64,000 nucleotides of DNA from Streptacidiphilus neutrinimicus (lineage in GTDB: Bacteria; Actinomycetota; Actinomycetes; Streptomycetales; Streptomycetaceae): NCBI RefSeq assembly GCF_000787815.1, contig NZ_BBPO01000001.1, positions 227,980-291,979 on the forward strand, in the 5' to 3' direction. The notes under the pieces were generated by a model, which was not told the DNA's origin, ran no database searches, and worked only from the letters and a program-made list of their open reading frames with translations. The position numbers and the translations under genes are program-made. The number at the start of each line of letters is the position of its first letter. Positions within the stretch are counted from its first letter, which is position 1. This document shows, piece after piece, positions 1 through 9,892 of the stretch.

Positions 1-1029
1 GTCCTCCAGGACCTGGACGACGTCGTCGTAGGAGATGCCGAGGGCGGCGACCTTGTCCAGCACGGCCTTGGCGTCGCCGTAGTTCGGGGTCACCGTGTCG
101 CCGCTGATCACGCCGTGGTCGGCGACGGCGTCGAGGGTGGCCTCCGGCATGGTGTTGACCGTGCCCGGGGCGACCAGGTCCACGACGTACATGGTGTCGT
201 CGTAGTTCGGGTCCTTGACCCCGGTGGAGGCCCACAGCGGACGCTGCGGCTTGGCGCCGGCGGCGGCCAGCGCCTTCCAGCGGTCGCTGCTGAACACCTC
301 CTCGTAGGCCTGGTAGGCCAGGCGGGCGTTGGCGATGGCCGCCTTCCCCTTGAGGGCCAGCGCCTCCTCGGTGCCGATCTTCGTCAGGCGCTTGTCGATC
401 TCCGTGTCCACGCGGGAGACGAAGAAGGAGGCGACCGACTCGATCGTGGAGAGGTCGTGGCCGTTGGCCTTGGCCTGCTCCAGGCCGGTCAGGAAGGCGT
501 CCATGACGGCCTTGTAGCGCTCCAGCGAGAAGATCAGCGTGACGTTGACGCTGATGCCCTCGCCCAGCACCGCGCTGATGGCCGGCAGGCCGGCCACGGT
601 GGCCGGGATCTTGATGAAGGTGTTCGGACGGTCGACCAGCCACCACAGCTGCTTGGCCTCGGCGATGGTCGGCGCCGTCTCGTGCGCCAGACGCGGGTCC
701 ACCTCGATGGAGACCCGGCCGTCGCGGCCGTTGCTCGCGTCGTAGACCGGGCGCAGCACGTCGGCCGCGTCGCGGACGTCGGCGGAGGTCATCATCCGCA
801 CGGCCTCGTCGACGGTGACGCCGCGCACGGCCAGATCGGCCAGCTGGGCCTCGTAGCCGTCGCCGGCGCCGATCGCCTTCTGGAAGATCGACGGGTTGGT
901 GGTCACGCCCACCACGTGCTTGTCGCGGACCAGCTCGGCGAGGTTGCCGGAGGTGAGCCGCTTGCGGGACAGGTCGTCCAGCCAGATCGCCACGCCTTCG
1001 TCGCTGAGGCGCGCCAGGGAGTCAGTCAT
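1..1029 (-). CDS. tal: transaldolase, 3' end outside the window
   Basis: Transfers a dihydroxyacetone unit between sugar phosphates in the non-oxidative pentose phosphate pathway, in the cytosol. The visible 343 codons are open and run off the left edge, so the C-terminus is missing; actinobacterial transaldolases of this class are about 370-380 aa. The N-terminus [19 protein letters not shown], the [10 protein letters not shown] segment and the Schiff-base lysine segment NTFIKIPAT are typical of the family. The start is the ATG at 1029. It lies 32 bases downstream of transketolase on the same strand, so the two are very likely one operon supplying the same pathway. Confidence 0.95.
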   Translation of the reverse strand, partial: MTDSLARLSDEGVAIWLDDLSRKRLTSGNLAELVRDKHVVGVTTNPSIFQKAIGAGDGYEAQLADLAVRGVTVDEAVRMMTSADVRDAADVLRPVYDASNGRDGRVSIEVDPRLAHETAPTIAEAKQLWWLVDRPNTFIKIPATVAGLPAISAVLGEGISVNVTLIFSLERYKAVMDAFLTGLEQAKANGHDLSTIESVASFFVSRVDTEIDKRLTKIGTEEALALKGKAAIANARLAYQAYEEVFSSDRWKALAAAGAKPQRPLWASTGVKDPNYDDTMYVVDLVAPGTVNTMPEATLDAVADHGVISGDTVTPNYGDAKAVLDKVAALGISYDDVVQVLED

Positions 1030-1061
1030 GATGAAGCTCTTTCCTCTGCGATACGTACGGT

Positions 1062-3137
1062 TCAGCGACCGGCGGCCGCGAGAGATTCCTTCGCGGCGGC
1101 GACCACGTGCTCGGCGGTGAAGCCGAACTCGCGGAAGAGCACCTTGGCGTCGGCGCTGGCGCCGAAGTGCTCCAGGGAGACGATGCGACCGGCGTCGCCG
1201 ACGAAGCGGTGCCAGGTCAGCGCGATACCGGCCTCGACCGCCACGCGCGCCTTGACCGACGAGGGGAGCACGCTGTCGCGGTACTCCTTCGTCTGCTCGT
1301 CGAACCACTCCACCGACGGCATCGAGACCACGCGGGTCGGGATGCCCTCGGCCTGCAGGGTCTCGCGGGCCGCGACGGCGAGCTGGAGCTCGGAGCCGGT
1401 GCCGATGAGGATCACCTGAGGCGCGCCGCCCTCGGCCTCGGTGTGGACGTAGCCGCCCTTGGCCGCGTCCTCGTTGCGGGCGTAGGTGGGGACGCCCTGG
1501 CGGGTCAGCGCCAGGCCGTGCGGGGCCGGGGCGGCGGTGTGGCGGCGGGTGATCTCCTCCCACGCCACCGCGGTCTCGTTGGCGTCGGCCGGACGGACCA
1601 TGTTCAGGCCCGGGATCGCGCGCAGCGCGGCCATGTGCTCGACCGGCTGGTGGGTCGGGCCGTCCTCGCCGAGGCCGATGGAGTCGTGCGTCCAGACGTA
1701 GGTGACCGGCAGCTTCATCAGCGCGGCCAGGCGGACCGCACCGCGCATGTAGTCCGAGAACGTCAGGAACGTGCCGCCGTAGACGCGGGTGTTCCCGTGC
1801 AGCGCGATGCCGTTCATCGCCGAGCCCATGGCGTGCTCGCGGATGCCGAAGTGGATCGTGCGGCCGTACGGGCTCGCCTCCGGCAGCGGGTTGCCGACCG
1901 GGAGGAAGGACGAGGAGGCGTCGATGGTGGTGTTGTTCGAGCCGGCCAGGTCGGCCGAGCCGCCCCACAGCTCCGGCAGCACCTTGCCCAGACCCTGCAG
2001 CACCTTGCCGGAGGCGGCGCGGGTGGCGATGGAGGAGCCGACCTCGAAGGCGGGGACGGACTGCTCCCAGCCCTCCGGCAGCGCGCCGGCCTGGACACGG
2101 TCGAACAGGGCGGCACGCTCCGGGTTGGCGGTGCGCCAGTCGGCCAGCTGCTTCTCCCACTCGGCGTGGGCCTCGGCGCCGCGCTCGCCGACCTTGCGGG
2201 CATGCGCGAGCACCTCCGGCTCGACGACGAAGGACTTCTCCGGGTCGAAGCCGAGGACCCGCTTGGTGGCGGCGACCTCGTCCGCGCCGAGCGCGGAACC
2301 GTGGGCGGCCTCGGTGTTCTGCTTGGTCGGGGCCGGCCAGGCGATGATCGTGCGCATCGCGATGATGGACGGCTTGCCGGTCTCGTTCTTGGCGGCGGTC
2401 AGCGCGTCGTTCAGGGCCTTGACGTCGATGTCGCCGGACTCGGCCGGCTCGATGCGCTGGATGTGCCAGCCGTACGCCTCGTAGCGCTTGAGGACGTCCT
2501 CGGAGAACGCGGTCTCGGTGTCGCCCTCGATGGAGATGTGGTTGTCGTCGTAGAGGAAGACGAGGTTGCCCAGCTTCTGGTGGCCGGCCAGCGAGGAGGC
2601 CTCGGAGGAGATGCCCTCCTCCAGGTCGCCGTCCGAGACGATCGCCCAGATGGTCTGGTCGAACGGGGACGCGCCCTGGGGCGCCTCCGGATCGAACAGG
2701 CCGCGCTCGTAGCGGCTGGCCATGGCCATGCCGACCGCGTTGCCGACACCCTGGCCCAGCGGGCCGGTGGTGGTCTCGACGCCGACGGTGTGGCCGTGCT
2801 CGGGGTGACCCGGCGTCAGCGAGCCCCAGGTGCGGAAGGCCTCCAGGTCTTCCAGGGACAGGCCGTAGCCGGAGAGGTAGAGCTGGATGTAGAGCGTGAG
2901 CGAGGTGTGGCCGGGCGACAGCACGAAGCGGTCACGGCCGACCCACTGCGCGTCCGCCGGGTCGTGGCGCAGAAAGCGCTGGTAGATCAGGTACGCGGCG
3001 GGGGCCAGGCTCATCGCCGTGCCGGGGTGACCGTTTCCGACCTTCTGGACCGCGTCCGCCGCCAGAACGCGCACGGTGTCCACCGCGCGCTGGTCGAGTT
3101 CGGTCCATTCGAAGGTGTTACTCGGCGTCGTGCTCAC
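1062..3137 (-). CDS. tkt: transketolase
   Basis: Thiamine-diphosphate enzyme that moves two-carbon ketol units in the pentose phosphate pathway. The 691-aa length is normal. Visible motifs: substrate-site [11 protein letters not shown] near residue 37, the ThDP/metal motif [15 protein letters not shown] followed by [12 protein letters not shown], and the catalytic glutamate segment [15 protein letters not shown] in the pyrimidine domain. The C-terminal domain is complete. The ATG at 3137 opens [20 protein letters not shown], as in streptomycete homologues. It is the first gene of a tkt-tal operon, divergent from ctaB across about 290 bases that must hold both promoters. Nothing odd is seen. 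Confidence 0.97.
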   Translation of the reverse strand: MSTTPSNTFEWTELDQRAVDTVRVLAADAVQKVGNGHPGTAMSLAPAAYLIYQRFLRHDPADAQWVGRDRFVLSPGHTSLTLYIQLYLSGYGLSLEDLEAFRTWGSLTPGHPEHGHTVGVETTTGPLGQGVGNAVGMAMASRYERGLFDPEAPQGASPFDQTIWAIVSDGDLEEGISSEASSLAGHQKLGNLVFLYDDNHISIEGDTETAFSEDVLKRYEAYGWHIQRIEPAESGDIDVKALNDALTAAKNETGKPSIIAMRTIIAWPAPTKQNTEAAHGSALGADEVAATKRVLGFDPEKSFVVEPEVLAHARKVGERGAEAHAEWEKQLADWRTANPERAALFDRVQAGALPEGWEQSVPAFEVGSSIATRAASGKVLQGLGKVLPELWGGSADLAGSNNTTIDASSSFLPVGNPLPEASPYGRTIHFGIREHAMGSAMNGIALHGNTRVYGGTFLTFSDYMRGAVRLAALMKLPVTYVWTHDSIGLGEDGPTHQPVEHMAALRAIPGLNMVRPADANETAVAWEEITRRHTAAPAPHGLALTRQGVPTYARNEDAAKGGYVHTEAEGGAPQVILIGTGSELQLAVAARETLQAEGIPTRVVSMPSVEWFDEQTKEYRDSVLPSSVKARVAVEAGIALTWHRFVGDAGRIVSLEHFGASADAKVLFREFGFTAEHVVAAAKESLAAAGR

Positions 3138-3429
3138 CCTGAATCAGGGCTCCTTCCGTAACGTCTTCCGACTCGCGCCAAGTCCGACAACGGCGGCGGT
3201 TACTTGTCACAGTGCGTTGACCCTCTTTACAGACGCGAGCCTACCGCTGATGGATGCGTGCGTTCCCGCTGAACATGGCAGACCGGTTACGGGGCGCGAG
3301 CGCTGTTCGCTCCGTGTTCACCCTGCTGAACACGGCGTTTGGCCCGACACGGCCCCCCGCCGCAATAGCGGAGATATGGAGCGTCTAAGGTGGCGTGGTA
3401 CTGCTGAGCTTCATCAACCAGGGGTGTTC

Positions 3430-4371
3430 GTGACCGCCGTCGAATCCCGTCCGGCCGGTCTGGTCGAGGGGACCCCCGGGCATAGGCCGCTGACGGCCCG
3501 CCTCGGGGCCTTCATCGCACTGACCAAGCCGCGGATCATCGAGCTGCTGCTGATCACCACCGTTCCGGTGATGTTCCTGGCGCAGCGCGGAGTTCCCGAC
3601 CTGCTGCTGGTGCTGGAGGTCGTCGTCGGCGGCTATCTGTCCGCGGGGGGCGCCAACGCGCTCAACATGTACATCGACCGCGACATCGACGCGCTGATGA
3701 CCCGCACCGAGCGGCGCCCGCTGGTCACCGGCATGGTCTCCCCGCGTGAGGCCCTGGTCTTCGGCGTCGCGCTCGCGGTCGGCTCGACCCTGTGGTTCTG
3801 GGCCCTGGTCAACCCGCTGAGCGCGGCGCTGTCGCTGGCGGCGCTCCTCTTCTACGTCGTCGTCTACACGATGGGCCTCAAGCGCCGCACGGCGCAGAAC
3901 ATCGTCTGGGGCGGGATCGCCGGCTGCATGCCGGTCTTCATCGGCTGGTCCGCCGTCACCGACTCGCTGGCTTGGCCGCCGGTCGTGCTCTTCCTCGTCA
4001 TCTTCTTCTGGACCCCGCCGCACTACTGGCCGCTGTCGATGAAGGTCAAGGACGACTACGCGAACGCCGGCGTGCCGATGCTGCCCGTCCTCGCCACGAA
4101 CGAGGCCGTGGCCAAGCAGATCGTCGCCTACAGCTGGGTCATGGTCGCGGTGTCGCTGACGCTGTGGCCGCTGGGCCACACCAGCGTGGTCTACCCGGTC
4201 ACCGCGGTGCTGCTGGGCGCGCTGTGGCTCAAGGAGGCGCACGGCCTGCTGTCCCGGGCCAAGTCCGGGATCGTGGGCGCGAAGCTCAAGGAAATGCGGC
4301 TGTTCCACTGGTCGATCACCTATCTGACGCTGCTGTTCGTCGAGATCGCAATCGACCCGTTCCTGAAGTAG
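3430..4371 (+). CDS. ctaB: protoheme IX farnesyltransferase (heme O synthase)
   Basis: Adds a farnesyl chain to heme B to make heme O, the first step towards heme A for the aa3 cytochrome oxidase; a membrane prenyltransferase of the UbiA superfamily. The prenyl-diphosphate-binding segment [19 protein letters not shown] is clear, and the chain has about eight or nine hydrophobic helices ending in [12 protein letters not shown] start at GTG 3430 because AGGGG lies five bases upstream and the resulting 313 aa matches the family. A longer open frame upstream, from 3076, runs through the divergent promoter region and is not protein-like. ctaA, which uses the product, is two genes downstream on the other strand. 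Confidence 0.95.
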   Translation: MTAVESRPAGLVEGTPGHRPLTARLGAFIALTKPRIIELLLITTVPVMFLAQRGVPDLLLVLEVVVGGYLSAGGANALNMYIDRDIDALMTRTERRPLVTGMVSPREALVFGVALAVGSTLWFWALVNPLSAALSLAALLFYVVVYTMGLKRRTAQNIVWGGIAGCMPVFIGWSAVTDSLAWPPVVLFLVIFFWTPPHYWPLSMKVKDDYANAGVPMLPVLATNEAVAKQIVAYSWVMVAVSLTLWPLGHTSVVYPVTAVLLGALWLKEAHGLLSRAKSGIVGAKLKEMRLFHWSITYLTLLFVEIAIDPFLK

Positions 4372-4386
4372 TCGGATCGGATTCGG

Positions 4387-4426
4387 ACCGGACCCCGGTG
4401 TGCGTTACTGCACATCGGGGTCCGGT
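4387..4426 (+). terminator. rho-independent-like terminator after ctaB
   Basis: Arms ACCGGACCCCGGTGTGC and GCACATCGGGGTCCGGT pair over 17 bases with one mismatch around a six-base loop, followed by CGTTTCT. It lies 15 bases past the ctaB stop, before the promoter of the next gene. Confidence 0.8.
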
Positions 4427-4448
4427 CGTTTCTGCGTCTACCCCTGAG

Positions 4449-4454
4449 TAATCT
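4449..4454 (+). promoter_or_regulatory. -10 box of a probable leaderless promoter
   Basis: TAATCT ends seven bases before the ATG at 4462, and no Shine-Dalgarno sequence lies between. This spacing puts the transcript start at or next to the start codon, as in leaderless actinobacterial mRNAs. No clear -35 was seen. Confidence 0.45.
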
Positions 4455-4461
4455 GCTGTCT

Positions 4462-4788
4462 ATGACCACCGAAGAGACCACCGCCGTCCTCTCTCCCCGG
4501 GACGAGAAGCGCGCGCAGCGCATCGCCAAGAACGTCAAGGCCTTCGCCGCCGCGCACGGTGGCAGCGCGGACGGCGTCGTCGAGTACGTCGGCAAGATCG
4601 CGACCCGGATCGCCCTGGTGGGCGCCGACGGCCAGTGGGGCGACCAGGTCGCGCCGTCCATGGCCGTCGCGGAGCGCGCGGTGGAGCTCTCGGGCGTCAC
4701 CAAGCACGACAGCTTCGAGGGCGAGCTGGGCCTGAAGGTCAAGACCGGCGCGTACGAGTGGAAGCGGATGGCGGGCATCCAGATCTGA
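4462..4788 (+). CDS. small conserved protein between ctaB and ctaA
   Basis: 108-aa soluble protein of unknown function beginning MTTEETTAVLSPRDEKRAQR. The N-terminal third is basic and helical; the rest is mixed, ending VKTGAYEWKRMAGIQI. No signal peptide, membrane helix or catalytic motif is visible. Codon third positions are strongly G/C and the gene is boxed between two clear terminators, so it is an independent single-gene unit and surely real. Its position between the two heme A synthesis genes suggests, but does not show, a link to the oxidase. I recall similar small proteins at this place in streptomycete genomes but know no function for them. Confidence 0.8.
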   Translation: MTTEETTAVLSPRDEKRAQRIAKNVKAFAAAHGGSADGVVEYVGKIATRIALVGADGQWGDQVAPSMAVAERAVELSGVTKHDSFEGELGLKVKTGAYEWKRMAGIQI

Positions 4789-4816
4789 GCGACTCTCCCG
4801 CTCTCCCGCTCTCCCG

Positions 4817-4861
4817 CCTATGACGGAGCCCCCGGCCACTGGCCGGGGGCTCCGTCATAGG
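4817..4861. terminator. perfect palindromic bidirectional terminator
   Basis: A 22-base arm (CCTATGACGGAGCCCCCGGC then CA) is repeated exactly in reverse complement around a single central C at 4839. It lies between the converging ends of the 108-aa gene and ctaA and would fold equally well in either transcript. Confidence 0.85.
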
Positions 4862-4875
4862 GGTGCGTGCGCGGG

Positions 4876-5847
4876 TCAGGCGGTAGCCACCAGCGCCTCG
4901 ATGTCGGCCGGTCGGTCCAGGGAGCCGACCTCGGGCCGCACGCGCAGCGAGAGGTGCAGGCGCAGGACCGCGACCCAGCACAGGGCCGCGCCCAGCATGT
5001 GGATGCCGACCAGCAGCTCCGGCACGTGGGTGAGGTACTGGACGAAGCCCAGCGCGCCCTGCGCCAGCAGGACGGCGAGGAAGCCCCTGGCGATGCGGCG
5101 CGGGGCCGCGGGCGCGTCCACGGCCATCAGGACGAAGATCATGGCGGCGGCCAGGCCCACCGAGACGAAGGCGAAGTCGGCGTGGAACTGGGTGATCTTG
5201 TCCCAGTTGAACGGCATCCGCTTCACGTCGCTGCTGTCGCCCGGGTGCGGACCGGAGCCGGTGACCAGGGTGCCGGCGGCGATCAGCAGGGCCGTCATCG
5301 CGACGGTGAGGCGCGAGAGATGGATGATCGGGCGGCCGACCGTGCGGACCGGCTCGCCGTCGCCCTCGCGGGTGCGCTGCCACATCGCCAGCGAGGCGAG
5401 GATCTGCAGCATCGACAGCAGGAAGTGGCAGGAGACCACGTAGGGGTTCAGGTGCGTCAGCACCGTGATCCCGCCGACGACCGCGTCGCCGACGATGATC
5501 CAGAACTGGTACCAGCCGAGGCGCGTGACCTCCTTGCGCCACGGCTTGGCGCAGCGCGAGGCCAGGATCGCCAGGCCGACGACGACGCAGATGACGTCGG
5601 TCAGCATGCGGTTGCTGAACTCGATGACGCCGTGGACGCCCATCGCGGACGTCGGGGCGAGCGTCGTCGAGGTGCAGGTCGGCCAGGTCGGGCAGCCGAG
5701 GCCCGAGCCCGTGAGGCGGACCGCGCCGCCCGTCACGATGATCAGCACGCTGCACACCAGCGTGGCCAGCGCCGCGCGGCGGACCCACTGGTCCGGCACG
5801 GTCACCCGCTCGGCGAGGTAGGAGAAGGGGGTACGCACGACGTCCAT
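4876..5847 (-). CDS. ctaA: heme A synthase (COX15/CtaA family)
   Basis: Oxidises the C8 methyl of heme O to a formyl group, giving heme A for cytochrome aa3 oxidase; an integral membrane enzyme. The family loop with paired cysteines is present (LTGSGLGCPTWPTC), as are heme-ligand-type histidines in HGVIEFSNR, HFLLSM, HADFAF and HMLGAALCW. Hydrophobicity shows about eight helices. I start at ATG 5847 (MDVVRTPFSYLAERV), giving 323 aa; codons upstream to 5928 add a basic tail not expected in the family. It faces the 108-aa gene across a palindromic terminator and forms the heme A pathway with ctaB. Confidence 0.93.
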   Translation of the reverse strand: MDVVRTPFSYLAERVTVPDQWVRRAALATLVCSVLIIVTGGAVRLTGSGLGCPTWPTCTSTTLAPTSAMGVHGVIEFSNRMLTDVICVVVGLAILASRCAKPWRKEVTRLGWYQFWIIVGDAVVGGITVLTHLNPYVVSCHFLLSMLQILASLAMWQRTREGDGEPVRTVGRPIIHLSRLTVAMTALLIAAGTLVTGSGPHPGDSSDVKRMPFNWDKITQFHADFAFVSVGLAAAMIFVLMAVDAPAAPRRIARGFLAVLLAQGALGFVQYLTHVPELLVGIHMLGAALCWVAVLRLHLSLRVRPEVGSLDRPADIEALVATA

Positions 5848-5940
5848 CGTAGGTGCCCGAATTCTCGTTCTTTGCCCGGGGTGACGCGTCCCACGAAAGC
5901 CGACGTCAGGCTCCGTGGGGCGCGTCACACCGAGGGCGCG

Positions 5941-7272
5941 TCAGGCCGAGTGGTTGCCGCGGCGCTTGCGGAGCAGGAAGACGGCCGCGCCGCCGACCAC
6001 GACCAGGCCCGCGCCGATGCCGGCGATCACCGGGGTCGCGCTGCTGGCGCCGGTCTCGGCCAGCGGCGGCTGCGAGGACGAGGCCGACGGGGTCGGCGTC
6101 GGCGACGGCAGGTGGCTGCCGCCGGTGGGCTGACAGGTCAGCGCGCCGGTGAAGGTCCGGGTGAAGTTCGGGCCGGTCACGGTGATCGTGTACTTCTGCC
6201 CCTCCTTCTCCTTGACCAGCACGGTCTTGGTCGCGCCCGGCGCGACGGTCTCGGTGAGGGCGCCGACCCTGGCGGTCCACGGCTGGTCGCCGCCGTTGGT
6301 CAGGGTGATGTCGACGCCGCCCTGCTTGCAGTCCTGCGTGGCGTTGGCCGCCGGGACCGGACCCTGCGGGGCCCACCGCGCCTGCGCCGCGGCCTTGACC
6401 GAGACCGGGGCGGTGCCCGCGAGGATCATCGTCTGGCTCGAGCCGTCGACGGCCTTGAAGGCGCGGCCGACCGGGAGGGCGGTGGTGGTCGACGCGTCCA
6501 CCTCGGCGGAGCCGGCCGCCGTGCCCTTGGGGACGTCGACGTAGAGCTTCTCGCCGTTCACGGCGCTGGTGACCGGCTTGCCGGCGGCGTCGACCAGCCG
6601 CACGCCGGACGGGCCGGTGAGCGAGACGTCCACGGAGGAGCCGCTGGTGGCGACGGTCACCGGGCCGAGCAGGCCGCCACGGCCGGCGACGGAGGCGGGG
6701 GAGAGGGCGAGCGAGGGGGCCGGCTCGGCGGTGTCCTGGGCGTGCTGCTCCAGCCAGGCGGTGAGCTGGGCGGCGGTCCCGTTCTCCGGCTGCGCGTCCA
6801 CGTGGTCGGAGTAGTGCCAGATCGCGGCCTGGGTCGCGGCGGCGGCCTGATCGTCCGTCAGGCCGGACGCGCCGATGTCGCCGGCCAGCGTCGCGGCGGA
6901 GACCACCGGGAAGGAGTGCTGCAGGATCCACTGGATCTTGCCGCGGTCCGGGTTCTGCGAGAGCGTCGACTGGGCCCAGCCGGTCTCCTGGTACTGCACG
7001 CCGTCGTGCGTGTCGTGGTGGAGGTCGATGCAGTAGACGGCGAGCTGCTGGCCGCCGTCCTGCAGGGCGACCGTGCCGCCGTAGGCGACGCCGCCGTCGA
7101 CATCGATCCGGCCGGCGTGCAGGAAGTCGCCGAGCGTCGCCGTGGCGCCGCCGTTCTGGTCCGCGAGCGCCGTGCCGGCGACCGCCAGCGTCGAACCGAT
7201 CGCGAAGACCCCCGTGGTCAGCAGGCCCGCTGCGACGCGGACCGCCCGTCCTCGGGCCGAGAATCCCAACAT
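5941..7272 (-). CDS. sortase-anchored surface protein with TQXA thioester domain
   Basis: 443-aa secreted cell-wall protein. It has a basic N-terminus and hydrophobic signal peptide (to about residue 37, ALA-D), then a thioester domain: Cys81 in YCIDLHHDT and Gln148 in ATQAAIWHYS are the pair that in TQXA proteins form an internal Cys-Gln thioester able to bond covalently to a host or surface amine. A beta-rich stalk follows, then a Pro/Ser/Thr spacer (SPTPTPSASSSQPP), the sorting signal LAETG at 404-408, a hydrophobic helix and an RKRR tail. LAXTG is the class E sortase signal of streptomycetes. No sortase gene is in the window. The likely role is a covalent adhesin or aerial-surface protein; the partner is unknown. 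Confidence 0.88.
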   Translation of the reverse strand: MLGFSARGRAVRVAAGLLTTGVFAIGSTLAVAGTALADQNGGATATLGDFLHAGRIDVDGGVAYGGTVALQDGGQQLAVYCIDLHHDTHDGVQYQETGWAQSTLSQNPDRGKIQWILQHSFPVVSAATLAGDIGASGLTDDQAAAATQAAIWHYSDHVDAQPENGTAAQLTAWLEQHAQDTAEPAPSLALSPASVAGRGGLLGPVTVATSGSSVDVSLTGPSGVRLVDAAGKPVTSAVNGEKLYVDVPKGTAAGSAEVDASTTTALPVGRAFKAVDGSSQTMILAGTAPVSVKAAAQARWAPQGPVPAANATQDCKQGGVDITLTNGGDQPWTARVGALTETVAPGATKTVLVKEKEGQKYTITVTGPNFTRTFTGALTCQPTGGSHLPSPTPTPSASSSQPPLAETGASSATPVIAGIGAGLVVVGGAAVFLLRKRRGNHSA

Positions 7273-8229
7273 GTTGTTACGTGCCCTCTCCCCTTGCGCG
7301 GACCGAGGCGCCGGCGGCGCGCGTCCGCGCCCATGCCCGGGATGCTCTTGGACATGTCAAATCCGGCGGGATGCGGCTGGGACGTCACAGCGCTCTCGGT
7401 GATGGCGGGATCGTAGTGACTCTCCGGTAGCTGTGCGACCGGTTCGGCGGGTTTTCTGAGGGACTGTTACATGCCTGTCGAAACCGGCTCGATCCGACGG
7501 CCGGTCAGGCCGTCGCAGATAACAAATGGACTCAATCCTTCCGGGCAAATGGGACATCGGCTGACGATTGTGACCGCAGAACGTTGACACTTCGTTCACA
7601 CCTTCCTTACGTTCCAGGTTCGCGGTGGTGCGCCTGTGTGTGACTGGAAGCCGTAGTTTGCGGTTGGCAGCAGTACTTTGCGGTTCTGCTGCGCCGGGTC
7701 GGTCACGTCACGATGAGTAGCGGTGAAGCGGACCGTCAGTTCGGAGCCGGGCGCGGCAAGGATGACTCTCGATCCGGATGCCGGAAGGCCGCCATGCCGC
7801 TCAGCCCACTGTTCCACCTGCGTGCCTCCCGCTGATGATGCGGTGGGGCACGTTGCGTTTCAGGGGTCGGGAGAAGAGGTCGCTATGGGTCGAGGGAAGT
7901 GGCAGTGCACGTCCGGTCGGGGGCCCTGCGAAACGGACGTCATGGCCGCGGCGCGCTTTCTGTCGGCGTGGCTTCCCCGGATGGGGGAGTCCTGCAGTGG
8001 CGCGGACCGCCAGGATCCGGGCGCATCCGGCGGGCGTGTGCGGTGCTGGACGCCACGGCCAGGGAGGGTGGCGGTGGTAGCCGGGGAGTCGGCGGGGGCG
8101 GGGACGGGGCTGGCCCAGCTGGGGCTGGTGTCAGGTGCGCCGGCAGCGGCACCTGCAGGCAGGCATCGGACTAGGTGCGCCGTCCGGCCGCGTCCGTGCC
8201 CCGCGCTCAACTCATTCTGAAACGGTCAG
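7273..8229. other. long intergenic region with promoter area and gene debris
   Basis: 957 bases upstream of the thioester surface protein. The part next to that gene (about 7273-7600) is less G/C-rich and should hold its promoter. A hairpin with arms CGACGGCC/GGCCGTCG lies at 7495-7515, without a T tract. From about 7600 there is one protein-like short frame (listed separately). Longer frames between 7723 and 8220 are Cys/Arg/Gly-rich in every reading, lack a ribosome site and look non-coding. The region borders the exopolysaccharide block and may be a scar of its insertion. Confidence 0.5.
7596..7817 (-). CDS. possible 73-aa protein or gene remnant
   Basis: Frame starting MEQWAERHGGLPASGSRV and ending PPRTWNVRKV. 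The composition is protein-like (balanced charges, aromatic residues, few Arg/Cys runs) and unlike the other frames of this region. Codon choice is less extreme than in neighbouring genes, with several A- or T-ending codons. There is no clear ribosome site and I recognise no family. It may be a small gene or the tail of a decayed one. It is the only candidate in the long gap between the surface protein and the UDP-glucose dehydrogenase gene. Confidence 0.3.
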   Translation of the reverse strand: MEQWAERHGGLPASGSRVILAAPGSELTVRFTATHRDVTDPAQQNRKVLLPTANYGFQSHTGAPPRTWNVRKV

Positions 8230-9549
8230 TTAAGGACGCCCGAGTGCCCGGTAGGTCCAGTCGGCGTCACGCCAGAGATGCGGGTCGAGCGTGTTGCGGC
8301 CGTCGACGATCCGGCGCTGTGCCACCACGTGGGCGAGGTGCTGCGGTTCGATCTGGGCGAATTCGGTCCATTCGGTCAGGTGCAGGATGACATCCGCATC
8401 CTGCGCCACGTCGATCGCGGAGTAGCCGTAGTCGAGTTCGGGGAATGCCTTGCGTGCGTGGTCCATCGCCTTGGGGTCGTAGACGCTGACCTGGGCGCCG
8501 AGTTGGTGCAGCCGCGCGGCCACGTGGAGCGCGGGCGAGTCCCGGATGTCGTCCGAGTTTGGTTTGAACGCCGCGCCCCATACTGCTACGCGGCGGCCCG
8601 GCAGTTCGCCGCCGCACTGCTCACGGGCGAGCTCCACCATCCGGTCGCGGCGACGCAGGTTGATGGCGTCGACCTCTCGCAGGAAAGTGAGCGCCTGGTC
8701 CGCGCCGAGTTCGTCGGCGCGGGCCATGAACGCGCGGATGTCCTTGGGCAGGCACCCGCCGCCGAACCCGAGGCCGGCGTTCAGGAAGCGGCCGCCGATG
8801 CGCGGATCGTAGGAGAGGGCCGCGGACAGCTGGGTGACATCCGCTCCCGATGCCTCGCACATCTCGGCCATGGCGTTGATGAACGAGATCTTGGTGGCCA
8901 GAAACGCGTTGGCGGAGGCTTTCACGAGTTCTGCGGTCGGGAAGTCGGTGCTGATCAGGGGGGTGCCGGCGGCCAGCAGCGGGGCGTAGACCTGGCGCAG
9001 CAGTTCCTCGGCTGGATCGCCGGGGGCCGGTACGCCGATGACGAGTCGGTCGGGGCGGAGTGTGTCTTCGATGGCGAACCCCTCGCGCAGGAACTCGGGG
9101 TTCCATGCGAGCCTGGCCTCGTCGCCGGCTGGCGCAATTGTGGCCAGGCGACGGGCGAGGCGTTCGGCGGTGCCGACCGGCACCGTCGACTTGCCGACCA
9201 CGAGGGCCGGCTGGCGCAAGTGGGGGCCCAGGCCCTCGATCACAGCGTCGACGTAGCTGAGGTCCGCGGCCTGCTCCCCGGCCTTCTGCGGGGTGCCGAC
9301 GCAGGAGAAGTGCACCTCGCCGAAGTCGGCGGCCTCTGCGTAGGACGAGGTGAAGCGCAGTCGGCCAGAGCGGATGTGGGTGGCGACCAGTTCGTCCAAG
9401 CCAGGCTCGTAGAAAGGGACCTGGCCGGCCTGCAGCGCAGCGATCTTGTCAGGGTCGACGTCCAGGCCGAGGACCTCGTGGCCGAGTTCGGCCATGCACG
9501 CGGCGTGGGTGGCACCCAGGTAGCCGGTGCCGATGACGGTGAGTCTCAC
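8230..9549 (-). CDS. UDP-glucose 6-dehydrogenase
   Basis: Oxidises UDP-glucose twice with NAD+ to UDP-glucuronate, a precursor of acidic polysaccharides. 439 aa, full length. N-terminal Rossmann motif VIGTGYLGATHA with the acidic LDVDPDK strand end; catalytic cysteine C266 in GFGGGCLPKDIRAF; conserved KISFINAMAEMCE and the C-terminal nucleotide domain WGAAFKPNSDDIRDSPAL. The start is GTG 9549. It is divergent from the membrane glycosyltransferase at 9893, which most likely uses the product. An enzyme for other sugars (UDP-ManNAc or GDP-mannose dehydrogenase) is less likely but not excluded by motifs alone. Confidence 0.9.
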   Translation of the reverse strand: MRLTVIGTGYLGATHAACMAELGHEVLGLDVDPDKIAALQAGQVPFYEPGLDELVATHIRSGRLRFTSSYAEAADFGEVHFSCVGTPQKAGEQAADLSYVDAVIEGLGPHLRQPALVVGKSTVPVGTAERLARRLATIAPAGDEARLAWNPEFLREGFAIEDTLRPDRLVIGVPAPGDPAEELLRQVYAPLLAAGTPLISTDFPTAELVKASANAFLATKISFINAMAEMCEASGADVTQLSAALSYDPRIGGRFLNAGLGFGGGCLPKDIRAFMARADELGADQALTFLREVDAINLRRRDRMVELAREQCGGELPGRRVAVWGAAFKPNSDDIRDSPALHVAARLHQLGAQVSVYDPKAMDHARKAFPELDYGYSAIDVAQDADVILHLTEWTEFAQIEPQHLAHVVAQRRIVDGRNTLDPHLWRDADWTYRALGRP

Positions 9550-9892
9550 GCTGCGTACTCCTCAGAACTGTGTCGGGTCGTAGTTGGCCAGGCGGCGGCC
9601 GACGAGTGAACTGCGGCAGGCCGAAGGAGATCCTGGCAGTAGATACGCAGAAGTTGAAAGCAAGCCAACACATAGTCATCACAAATGAATAACCAGACTC
9701 CCATACCGTCAGCATTTGTCCGACATGCGCTAGATCGTCCGATCGCTCGGCTGGTTAGCATCAGCCCCACAGTGCTGCTTGATCGACTGGCGGCGGCTGA
9801 ACACGAGCGCGCCCAGCGTCAAATCGGTGCGCCTGCACACATCTTGCCGAGGGCCCCAAGGCCCCGGTGCGTCGGCGATCGGGTGATAGCAC
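9550..9892. other. divergent regulatory region of the exopolysaccharide block
   Basis: 343 bases between the divergent UDP-glucose dehydrogenase and synthase genes. About 9620-9780 is distinctly richer in A/T than the rest of the window (for example ACAAATGAATAACCAGAC), as expected for promoters. A frame running from 9685 into the synthase on another phase is not protein-like. No operator could be assigned. Confidence 0.45.

Noticed and set aside
4867..7416. Open frame of about 850 codons on the plus strand across ctaA and the surface-protein gene
   Set aside because: Antisense to two well-supported genes; the translation is Arg/Gly/Asp/Gln-rich and low in hydrophobics, typical of shadow frames in high-GC DNA.
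7723..8220. 165-codon open frame on the plus strand
   Set aside because: Cys/Gly/Arg/Pro-rich, no ribosome site, and equally open frames exist on both strands here.
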